Below are positions 1 to 5,554 of a stretch of DNA of 7,174 nt, piece after piece. Every line of letters starts with the position of its first letter. The stretch's first letter is position 1. Source of the stretch: Oscillospiraceae bacterium (GTDB lineage: Bacteria > Bacillota > Clostridia > Oscillospirales > Oscillospiraceae). The notes under the pieces were generated by a model, which was not told where the DNA came from, searched no databases, and was given only the letters and a program-made list of their open reading frames with translations. The stretch lies in NCBI GenBank assembly GCA_016297855.1, contig JAEDFW010000090.1, positions 1 to 7,174 on the forward strand, read 5' to 3'. A program made the translations under genes and the position numbers.

Positions 1-26
1 CCAAGGTGTTTGTTCATGTTTCTCGT

Positions 27-46
27 TGTTTAATTTACAAGGTGCA
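27..46 (-). promoter_or_regulatory. boxA-like element in a stable-RNA leader
   Basis: Read on the minus strand, this stretch is TGCACCTTGTAAATTAAACA. It resembles the boxA antitermination element (Bacillus type, TGCTCTTTGAAAACT) found in rRNA leaders and 16S-23S spacers of Firmicutes. The next bases to the left edge, including AACAAACACCTTGG at 14-1, also look like typical clostridial pre-16S leader. It lies about 15-35 nt downstream of the predicted start site of the innermost of three tandem promoters. That placement fits Nus-factor loading on nascent rRNA. The match is by eye and imperfect, and the rRNA gene itself is outside the window. Confidence 0.55.
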
Positions 47-66
47 CTCCGCAGTCGCGGGCTTTC

Positions 67-107
67 ATTTTATCACATCGTTTTCCAAAAGTCAAGAACT
101 TTTTTCA
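67..107 (-). promoter_or_regulatory. Tandem sigma-A promoter P1 (innermost), leftward
   Basis: On the minus strand the -35 is TTGACT (95-90) and the -10 is TAAAAT (72-67), with a 17-bp spacer. The block directly upstream, GAAAAAAGTTC (about 106-96), is shared with P2 and P3 and is A-rich like an UP element. The predicted start is near position 60, so the transcript runs off the left edge through the boxA-like leader. Confidence 0.85.
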
Positions 108-135
108 AATTCCGTGATTTTTGTTTCTACTGCTC

Positions 136-156
136 ATGATTAGCGCAGCTAATCAT
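136..156. repeat. Perfect 9-bp inverted repeat between P1 and P2
   Basis: ATGATTAGC (136-144) and GCTAATCAT (148-156) are perfect reverse complements around a 3-base GCA centre. The repeat lies just downstream of the predicted P2 start (about 170) and upstream of the P1 -35. No T-run follows on either strand, so it is not a standard terminator. It could be an operator for a dimeric regulator or a hairpin in the P2/P3 leader RNA. Part of it (TTAGCGCAGCT, 140-150) recurs nearly unchanged as TTAGCACAGCT at 180-190, over the P2 -10 region. Confidence 0.6.
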
Positions 157-176
157 TCATCGCAGCGAACTCTCAT

Positions 177-216
177 ATCTTAGCACAGCTTTGAGCGTTT
201 GTCAAGAACTTTTTTC
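177..216 (-). promoter_or_regulatory. Tandem sigma-A promoter P2 (middle), leftward
   Basis: On the minus strand the -35 is a consensus TTGACA (205-200) and the -10 is TAAGAT (182-177), separated by exactly 17 bp. Upstream is the same GAAAAAAGTTC block as in P1, an A-tract consistent with an UP element. The -35 boxes of P1 and P2 are 110 bp apart and those of P2 and P3 are 105 bp apart. This regular tandem arrangement is typical of rRNA or other stable-RNA operons. Confidence 0.88.
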
Positions 217-281
217 GAGGTTTTTCGTTCCCGTTTCCCGACTGCCTTTGCTGTTCTGTGCACTCTCGCGAGCGCTCGGCT

Positions 282-321
282 ATATTACCAGAGGAAATCC
301 CGTTTGTCAAGCACTTTTTTC
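282..321 (-). promoter_or_regulatory. Tandem sigma-A promoter P3 (outermost), leftward
   Basis: On the minus strand the -35 is TTGACA (310-305) and the -10 is TAATAT (287-282), with a 17-bp spacer. The upstream block GAAAAAAGTGC again matches P1 and P2. P3 overlaps the end of the GerAB-like gene: the stop codon TAA (287-285) is the first half of the -10 box, and the last nine sense codons are the -35 region and spacer. It drives the region to the left, not the ger genes. Confidence 0.85.
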
Positions 322-1307
322 GACTTTTTTCTTCCTTTTTTCCCAGCCACAATCGCTAGTGTCACCACCGGCAAACCTGCCCAAAATATGGCCGCCATTC
401 CCATCTGCACGGCCTGCGGCACACGCCCTGCAAACATCGCTGCAACCCCTGCAAGCCCGCACGCGCCCAGCGCGCACCATTTTCCCGGTATACGCGGACA
501 GAGCGCCTGCGCGATTTCCGCCGCCGACTGTGTGAGCAGACTCGTCAGGCAGAAGAATCCCATCAGCAGCGCCGCCGAGACGAACGGTTCGAACCGCTCC
601 GCCACGCCCAGTACGTTCAGGCTTTTACTCATCGCGTAAAACGGTGCCTGCGTACGCTGTACAAGCTGCGGCGACAGGCAGCCCGACGTAATGCACGCGC
701 CAGCAGCCGGGACGACTGCCGCCGCAGCGAATGTCAGCCCTGTCCTGCACTGCTTTTGGCCCGTCTGCGGCAGATACAATGCAGCCGATGCAGCCAGAAG
801 CGCCAGAAACGCCTTTGCTGTCTGGTTGGCACCGCCCCACGGCCGGCACCATGAGATCGTTACCTGCTGCAAACCTGCCAGCAACAGCGCCGCGTACAGC
901 AAGCCCAATATCAGTGATACCGTGCCTGCCGCACGCGAGAGTGCCGGCGTCCCTCGCCAGCCGCCGATTGCAGCAAGCAGGAGCACGCACGCGGGTGCGA
1001 TCCACTCCAAACCGTCCTCCGGATACGCCACTGCGCTTCCGGCCGCGGCCGCTCCCGCAGCAAACACTGTCCAGAAAAACGCAAGTGCCAACACGATTTT
1101 GCCTGCGGATGCGCCGTATGCCAGTCTTGTCGCGTGCGTGAGCGGCAAGTCGCACATTCTATATATAATATAGTAAAAAACCGCCGCAGCCGCACTGCCG
1201 AGCAGTGCCCAGTGCCAGCTCAGTCCCGCCAGCGTCAGCGCCGCAGGCGCACTCAGCCCGGCCAGAACCCAAGCGCGTTGTGCGCGCGGCGTAAATCTAT
1301 CCCGCAA
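285..1307 (-). CDS. gerAB: GerAB-like spore germination permease
   Basis: This looks like the B subunit of a GerA-type germinant receptor, a member of the APC/GerAB family of integral membrane proteins in the spore inner membrane thought to bind the germinant. About ten hydrophobic segments fill its roughly 340 residues, and it ends in a basic tail (KKGRKKSKK). The stretch GVAERFEPFVSAALLMGFF matches the ER-led segment seen in GerAB proteins. I prefer the TTG start at 1307 because GGGAGG lies 7 nt upstream of it. An ATG at 1322 gives five more residues but lacks a good ribosome binding site, and an ATG at 1376 has only AGGGG placed very close. With the TTG start it overlaps the preceding gene by 11 bp, which suggests translational coupling. 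It is slightly shorter than the usual ~365 residues. The stop codon lies in the -10 box of promoter P3 and no terminator is seen. Confidence 0.78.
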   Translation of the reverse strand: MRDRFTPRAQRAWVLAGLSAPAALTLAGLSWHWALLGSAAAAVFYYIIYRMCDLPLTHATRLAYGASAGKIVLALAFFWTVFAAGAAAAGSAVAYPEDGLEWIAPACVLLLAAIGGWRGTPALSRAAGTVSLILGLLYAALLLAGLQQVTISWCRPWGGANQTAKAFLALLAASAALYLPQTGQKQCRTGLTFAAAAVVPAAGACITSGCLSPQLVQRTQAPFYAMSKSLNVLGVAERFEPFVSAALLMGFFCLTSLLTQSAAEIAQALCPRIPGKWCALGACGLAGVAAMFAGRVPQAVQMGMAAIFWAGLPVVTLAIVAGKKGRKKSKKVLDKRDFLW

Positions 1308-1788
1308 GAGAAAGCCTCCCATCGCTTTGGCGCAGTGTCTGCGCCTGCACCGGCTCACCGCGCAGCAGCGCGGCATATGCCCCTGTCAGCGTAAGCTCCG
1401 GCGGATGCGCCTGCAAAAACGTCAGTGCCGTATCCGCCTGCGGCAGCTCACCTTCGGCACGGATAATCCGCGCCGCCGGACGCAGCGCGCCGCAAATAAC
1501 CGCCTGCGGCAAAAGATACCAAGCGCGTTCGCTGAGTATGACGTAGTCTGCCGTCTGCAAAAACAGTTCGCCGGACGCATGCGCGCGCATATCTTCCAAC
1601 GCCTCGTCCAGATTTTTCCCGCTGCCCGATCCGCCGCAGTCCGCCCTGACCGTCACGATCCCGCGCGACGCGTCCACCACCAGCACCTGCGCCGGCAGCA
1701 GTTCGGCCGCGTCGTGCGCCTTGGTCGGCCACAACCCCAGCGCCGATACCAGCGCCGCCAGAACGAGCCAGAACGCCATCTGTTTCAT
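1297..1788 (-). CDS. Short GerAC-like germination receptor subunit without lipobox
   Basis: This 163-residue protein sits between the A and B subunits and has an N-terminal hydrophobic segment (residues about 4-20). After it, the pattern matches the start of GerAC proteins: a strand (AQVLVVD), a second strand (GIVTVRADCGG), a small-residue loop with a helix (GKNLDEALEDMRAHASGELF) and a strand (TADYVILSERA). Normal GerAC proteins are lipoproteins of about 370 residues starting after a GCWD-type lipobox. Here the equivalent place reads GLWP, so the acylated cysteine is missing, and the two later GerAC domains are absent. The ATG at 1788 follows AGAGG by 7 nt and lies 4 bp after the gerAA stop; a longer reading would overlap gerAA. 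Family assignment is inferred from position and fold pattern. Confidence 0.65.
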   Translation of the reverse strand: MKQMAFWLVLAALVSALGLWPTKAHDAAELLPAQVLVVDASRGIVTVRADCGGSGSGKNLDEALEDMRAHASGELFLQTADYVILSERAWYLLPQAVICGALRPAARIIRAEGELPQADTALTFLQAHPPELTLTGAYAALLRGEPVQAQTLRQSDGRLSLAG

Positions 1789-1792
1789 TGCC

Positions 1793-3214
1793 TTACCTCT
1801 GCTTTCTGCCGTTTTGCCGATGCTGCCATCCGCGGGATGTTTCGCTCTGCAGCCGCCCGCGCAGAATCGCGCCGCCGGATGACGCCCGCGAAAACGGCGC
1901 AAGATACGCCCCGTCCAGACTGGTCAGCGACGCCAGATGCAAAACGAGCGCCAGAAATCCCACCGTCACGCCGAACAGTCCCCACAGTCCCGCCAGCGCC
2001 GTCAGTGCCAGGCGCCACACGCGCACAGCATCGGAAAAGTCGCGGCTCGGCAGCGCAAAGCCGCAGATGCCGCTCGATGCCGTGACAATAAGTGCCGCAG
2101 GCGACACGAGTCTGGCCTCGACCGCCGCCGTGCCGACAACAAGTCCTCCGATGATCGACACCGCCGTGCCGATGGCCTGCGGCAGGTGCAATCCCGCCTG
2201 CTGCAGCAGTTCAAACGCGGCAAGCAGACCCAACACCTCAAAGATCGTGTCGAACGGCACGTCCTGCTTGCTCTCAATGATAGCCAGCAGCAGCTTTGTC
2301 GGCAGCATCTGCTGATGGAACATGGCCGTCGCCGCATAGACGGCCGGCAGAAGCAGGCTGGCAAACAGCGCCAGATACCGCAGCACGCGCACGAACGAGG
2401 CCGAAATATAGTCCACCGCCCGATCCTCGGGCGACTGCATGAGCCTTCCGAGGCAGACCGGCGCAAGATAGCCCAGCGGCAGCCCGTCGACCAACAGCCC
2501 CACCTGCCCGTCGAGCAGTCCCTGACAGAACTTATCCGGCCGCTCGGTGTACTGCAGCATCGGAAATGCCGTTTCGCGCGAGCCCGTCACATACTCCTCC
2601 ACCGCGGCAGGCAGCAGCAGCGCATCAACGTCGATCGCCTTCAGCCGCGTGGTCATCCGCGCCACCAGCTCCGGATCGGTAAACCCGTCGAGATAGCATA
2701 CTGTCACGTTGGTCAGCGTTTTTCGTCCCACGGTGAACTGCCGGAGCCGCAGCTGCGGCGTGCGCAGATGCCGCCGGACCAGACTCGTGTTCGTGCGCAC
2801 TGTCTCAACGAACGCGTCCTTTGCGCCCTTGATGGTGTTCTCAGCCTCCGGCGCCGACGGGCCGCGCTTCTCGCCCGTCTTGACCTCGAAGCACAGCGCG
2901 GTTTTCTGCGCGCCGATATAGACCGCACAATACCCGTTGACCAGCAGCCTTGCCGCTGCGTCCGCCGTATCCGCGCGTGTCATCGCCGCGCACCACACCG
3001 CTCCGGAATCGGCCCGTTCAAAAATCTCGCTCTCCGTCCCCGGGGCAAGTTCGGCCAGCGGCCGCATCACAAAATCGGCAATGTCGCCGCCGGATGTCAG
3101 CCCGTCGATAAAATATACCGTGACCGGTACGCCGCCAGCCATCACGGCGCGCGTCTCAAAATCCGCCGCGCCGTCAAACAGCGCCGCAACCGCCTTCGCG
3201 TTTTCATTCACCAC
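1793..3214 (-). CDS. gerAA: GerAA-like spore germination protein, receptor A subunit
   Basis: The A subunit of a GerA-type germinant receptor, a spore inner-membrane protein that works with B and C subunits to start germination. The 473-residue length fits the family. A soluble N-terminal half carries GerA hallmarks: GPSAPEAENTIKGAKDAFVE followed by TVRTNTSLVRRHLR, then FTVGRKTLTNVTVCYL, and QGLLDGQVGLLVDGLPLGYLAP. Several membrane segments follow (around VLRYLALFASLLLPAVYAAT, GTAVSIIGGLVVGTAAVEA, LIVTASSGICGFALP and LTALAGLWGLFGVTVGFLAL), then a basic tail. The GTG start at 3214 is chosen because AAGGAGG lies 7 nt upstream; extending to 3340 would add an unrelated leader and run into the divergent promoter region. 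It is the first gene of a leftward three-gene operon and is probably expressed in the forespore, but no convincing sigma-G promoter was found. Confidence 0.9.
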   Translation of the reverse strand: MVNENAKAVAALFDGAADFETRAVMAGGVPVTVYFIDGLTSGGDIADFVMRPLAELAPGTESEIFERADSGAVWCAAMTRADTADAAARLLVNGYCAVYIGAQKTALCFEVKTGEKRGPSAPEAENTIKGAKDAFVETVRTNTSLVRRHLRTPQLRLRQFTVGRKTLTNVTVCYLDGFTDPELVARMTTRLKAIDVDALLLPAAVEEYVTGSRETAFPMLQYTERPDKFCQGLLDGQVGLLVDGLPLGYLAPVCLGRLMQSPEDRAVDYISASFVRVLRYLALFASLLLPAVYAATAMFHQQMLPTKLLLAIIESKQDVPFDTIFEVLGLLAAFELLQQAGLHLPQAIGTAVSIIGGLVVGTAAVEARLVSPAALIVTASSGICGFALPSRDFSDAVRVWRLALTALAGLWGLFGVTVGFLALVLHLASLTSLDGAYLAPFSRASSGGAILRGRLQSETSRGWQHRQNGRKQR

Positions 3215-3255
3215 CTTGCCGCCTCCTTCCGCATTTTGGTTTATTGTGCCGCAGG

Positions 3256-3274
3256 CCGGTAAAAAATATACCGG
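3256..3274. repeat. 6-bp inverted repeat in the ger leader
   Basis: CCGGTA (3256-3261) and TACCGG (3269-3274) are perfect complements around a 7-base A/T core. The repeat lies about 28 bp upstream of the gerAA ribosome binding site and 7 bp left of the -35 side of the femX promoter. The stem is short and there is no T-run after it, so a terminator is unlikely. An operator for the divergent region is possible. Confidence 0.4.
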
Positions 3275-3280
3275 GCGCAG

Positions 3281-3310
3281 TTTGCATCTTCCTGCTGTAT
3301 ATGCTAGAAT
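3281..3310 (+). promoter_or_regulatory. Extended -10 promoter for the femX-alr-mnmE operon
   Basis: The -10 is TAGAAT (3305-3310), preceded by TG at 3302-3303, which gives an extended -10 (TGCTAGAAT). The -35 is weak: TTTGCA at 3281-3286 with an 18-bp spacer, or TTGCAT with 17. The predicted start near 3317 gives a leader of about 50 nt before the femX ATG. Confidence 0.65.
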
Positions 3311-3327
3311 AAAAGAACTTATAACCA

Positions 3328-3340
3328 TTGTTCCGAACAA
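3328..3340. promoter_or_regulatory. 13-bp palindrome in femX leader, possible operator
   Basis: TTGTTCCGAACAA is a perfect inverted repeat with a single central base. It lies about 10 nt downstream of the predicted femX transcription start, where a bound repressor could block initiation or clearance. It is not the LexA pattern (GAAC-N4-GTTC), because the half-sites are in the opposite order. A second short palindrome, CTATATATAG, follows at 3347-3356. The regulator is unknown. Confidence 0.45.
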
Positions 3341-3369
3341 CAGACACTATATATAGATGGAGCGAGATC

Positions 3370-4458
3370 ATGTACGAAATCATCACTGAAAAGACTCTTT
3401 CCGAATATGAAGCCTTTGTACAGTCGCACCCGAAGGGCAACTTTGCCCAGAGCGTCCTCTGGGGCAGGCAGAAGCCCATGTGGCGCTGGCAGGCCATCGC
3501 CGTGCGCGGCAAAGACGGCAAAATCAAAGGCACCCTCGCGCTCATGACGCGACCTGTGCCCATGATCCGCCGCACGCTCATGTACGGCTGCCGCGGCCCC
3601 GTGTGCGATCTGGACGACCGCGAGACGCTCGCCGAGCTCATCGAGGGCGCAAAGGCGCTGGCGAAGGAGAACCGCGCCTACGTCATCAAAATCGACCCCG
3701 ACGTACCTTCTTCCAATACGCAGTTTGCAGGCCTGCTCCACGAGCTGGGTTTCCGCAGCAAGGAAGGCGGTAAGAACTTTGAGGCCATCCAGCCGCGCTA
3801 TGTCTTCCGCCTGAATGTCGAAGGAAAAACGGAAGAAGAGCTGCTGGCTGGTTTTCACCAGAAGTGGCGCTACAATATCCGCCTTGCCGAGCGCAAAGGC
3901 GTGACGGTCAGAATCTGCGGCAAGGAAATGGTGCCCGCGTTTTCCGAGCTGATGCTCACCACCGGCGTGCGCGACGGCTTCGTCACGCGAAAGCCCGAGT
4001 ATTTTGCGGCCATGCTCGATAACCTCGGCGAGCACTGCCGGCTCTACATGGCCTTTGACCCCGCGGGTACGCCCATTGCGGGCACGCTGGCTATCCACTA
4101 CGGCGACAAGGTGTGGTATCTCTACGGCGCTTCGTCGAACGAGCACCGCAACCTCATGCCCAACTATTTACTCCAGTGGCGCATGATCCAGTGGGCCGTA
4201 GAAACAGGCTGCCGCGTGTATGACTTCAGAGGCGTGTCCGGCGACGTGTCCGAGGATAACCCGCTCTATGGCCTGTACCGCTTCAAGCAGGGCTTTGGCG
4301 GCGATTTCACCGAGTTCATCGGCGAGCTGGACTTGGTCCTCAGCCCCGTTCTTTACTGGTGCGTCGAGCACGGCACGTCCATCTTTAAAGAGCTGCGGCG
4401 CAGGCTCTATCTCATCAAAAACCGAGATAAATCTCCCGGACAGGAGGCGCGGTCATGA
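3370..4458 (+). CDS. femX: FemX/FemAB-family peptidoglycan bridge aminoacyltransferase
   Basis: Fem-type ligases move an amino acid from an aminoacyl-tRNA onto the lysine or diamino acid side chain of the lipid II stem peptide, at the cytoplasmic face of the membrane, to start the interpeptide bridge. The 362 residues show the Fem pattern of two acetyltransferase-like folds. Seen here are FAQSVLWGRQK near the start, GCRGPV, HQKWRYNIRLAERKGVTVR in the middle, then GTLAIHYGDKVWYLYGASS, NYLLQWRMIQWA, YDFRGVSGD and LYRFKQGFGGDFTEFIGELD. It is shorter than staphylococcal FemA/B (about 420) and no coiled-coil arm is obvious, so it is closer to the short FemX type. The ATG at 3370 has GGAG 7 nt upstream; an upstream TTG at 3328 falls in the palindrome and lacks a binding site. 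Its stop overlaps the next start (ATGA). The amino acid added cannot be told. Confidence 0.88.
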   Translation: MYEIITEKTLSEYEAFVQSHPKGNFAQSVLWGRQKPMWRWQAIAVRGKDGKIKGTLALMTRPVPMIRRTLMYGCRGPVCDLDDRETLAELIEGAKALAKENRAYVIKIDPDVPSSNTQFAGLLHELGFRSKEGGKNFEAIQPRYVFRLNVEGKTEEELLAGFHQKWRYNIRLAERKGVTVRICGKEMVPAFSELMLTTGVRDGFVTRKPEYFAAMLDNLGEHCRLYMAFDPAGTPIAGTLAIHYGDKVWYLYGASSNEHRNLMPNYLLQWRMIQWAVETGCRVYDFRGVSGDVSEDNPLYGLYRFKQGFGGDFTEFIGELDLVLSPVLYWCVEHGTSIFKELRRRLYLIKNRDKSPGQEARS

Positions 4459-5546
4459 AAGCGTACATCGTAGAAACGTCCATCATCCGCGAAAACCTCA
4501 AAAACCTCAAAAAGCGCGCGGGCAATACGCCCATCTGGGCCGTTCTCAAGGGCAACGGCTACGGTCTTGGTCTCGAACCGATGGCGGCGCTCTGCGCCGA
4601 GGCGGGCATCGACCGCTTCTGCGTGACCGAGGCCGACGATGTGCGCCGCCTGCGTGAAGCCGGCTACAAGGACGCACGCATTCTGATGCTGCGTCCCACG
4701 ACCGACGTGGACGAGATTCACCAGCTGCTCGATCTCGGCGCGATCTTCACGGTTTCCAGTCAGGATGACGCGACGGTGCTCTCTGGCGTTGCCGCGCAGC
4801 GCGGCACGATTGCCGAGGTACACGTCAAAATCGACACCGGCATGGGCCGCTACGGCTTTCTGCCCACGGAGATCGATAAAATCCTGCCCGTCTTTGCCTA
4901 CATGGACTCGCTCGCCGTCTCGGGCGTGTATTCGCACTTTTCCTGCGCCTTCTGCAGTCAGAAGCAGACGCGCATGGCCTATCTGGCCTTCACCTCTGTC
5001 CTGCGCGCCATCGTGGACGCGGGCTACGAGACGGGCGAGACGCACATCTGCAACTCGGCGGGACTTTTGCGTTTCCCCGAGTATAAGCTGGGCGGCGTGC
5101 GCATCGGCTCCGCCATTTTAGGGCGGCTCTCATTCAAGGGCAGCTACGGCCTGCGGCGCGTCGGCTACTGTCAGGCGCGTGTGGACGAGGTGCGCTGGCT
5201 TCCCAAAGGCCACACCTGCGGCTATGGCGCAGGCTGGAAGGCCAAGCACCCGACGCGCATCGCCGTGCTTCCCGTGGGCTGGTATCACGGCTTCGGCTGC
5301 GAGATGGGACATGACCTCTTCCGTCCGCGCGATCAGCTGCGCGCAGCCGCGTCGGCCATCAAAGGCCTCGTCTTCAAAAAAGCGTACTATGTCACCCTGA
5401 ACGGCAAGCGCTGCAAGGTACTGGGTCATATCGGAATGCTGCATACGGTCGTGGACGTGACGAACGTCCCCTGCGCCGTCGGCGACACGGCCATTTTTGA
5501 TATCAACCCGATCATGTGCAAGGGCATGCCGGTCGTTTTTCAGTGA
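4455..5546 (+). CDS. alr: Alanine racemase family protein, possibly serine or alanine racemase
   Basis: A fold-type III PLP racemase of 363 residues that would interconvert L- and D-alanine (or serine) for the cell wall. The N-terminal barrel carries the PLP lysine at 32 in AVLKGNGYGLG, KIDTGMGRYGF with the conserved Lys and Arg, GVYSHF, the phosphate-side NSAG, and VRIGSAILG with the Arg that contacts the PLP ring nitrogen. The C-terminal barrel has the second catalytic Tyr at about 257 (CGYGAGW) and VGWYHGFG. Departures from ordinary Alr: the CMDQ-type motif is GMLH (327-330), and the end is shortened so that the usual YE before the final helix reads INP (350-352), with no Tyr. Serine racemases of the VanT type also lack this Tyr. 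AGGAGG lies 7 nt before the ATG, and the start overlaps the femX stop, implying coupling. Family membership is firm; substrate is inferred. Confidence 0.85.
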   Translation: MKAYIVETSIIRENLKNLKKRAGNTPIWAVLKGNGYGLGLEPMAALCAEAGIDRFCVTEADDVRRLREAGYKDARILMLRPTTDVDEIHQLLDLGAIFTVSSQDDATVLSGVAAQRGTIAEVHVKIDTGMGRYGFLPTEIDKILPVFAYMDSLAVSGVYSHFSCAFCSQKQTRMAYLAFTSVLRAIVDAGYETGETHICNSAGLLRFPEYKLGGVRIGSAILGRLSFKGSYGLRRVGYCQARVDEVRWLPKGHTCGYGAGWKAKHPTRIAVLPVGWYHGFGCEMGHDLFRPRDQLRAAASAIKGLVFKKAYYVTLNGKRCKVLGHIGMLHTVVDVTNVPCAVGDTAIFDINPIMCKGMPVVFQ

Positions 5547-5554
5547 GGTGCGCC

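Noticed and set aside
136..156. Intrinsic terminator for the ger operon at the inverted repeat
   Set aside because: No T-run follows on the minus strand, the stem is AT-rich, and promoters on both sides transcribe through it.
1789..1902. Longer reading of the GerAC-like protein starting at 1902
   Set aside because: It would overlap the end of gerAA by more than 100 bp and place a basic, non-signal sequence before a clear hydrophobic N-terminus that has its own ribosome binding site.
1937..3262. Long open frame (441 codons) on the plus strand opposite gerAA
   Set aside because: Its product is rich in Arg, Gln and His with no domain pattern, typical of the antisense of a GC-rich gene; the minus-strand frame has clear GerA motifs.
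3297..3325. Possible forespore (sigma-G-like) promoter for the ger operon on the minus strand: GTTATA, 16 bp, CATATAC
   Set aside because: The -10 matches CATNNTA only in part and the -35 is poor. It is in the expected place, but I cannot tell it from chance in this AT-rich region.
3215..3340. N-terminal extension of the GerAA-like protein to a TTG at 3340
   Set aside because: The GTG at 3214 has AAGGAGG at ideal distance, and the extension crosses the femX promoter and leader region with no GerA-like sequence.
3328..3340. LexA (SOS box) site before femX
   Set aside because: The Gram-positive SOS box is GAAC-N4-GTTC; here the half-sites are reversed with a one-base centre.
3328..3369. Upstream TTG start adding 14 residues to the FemX-like protein
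   Set aside because: It has no ribosome binding site and sits in a palindrome close to the predicted transcription start; the ATG at 3370 has GGAG at 7 nt and matches the usual Fem start.
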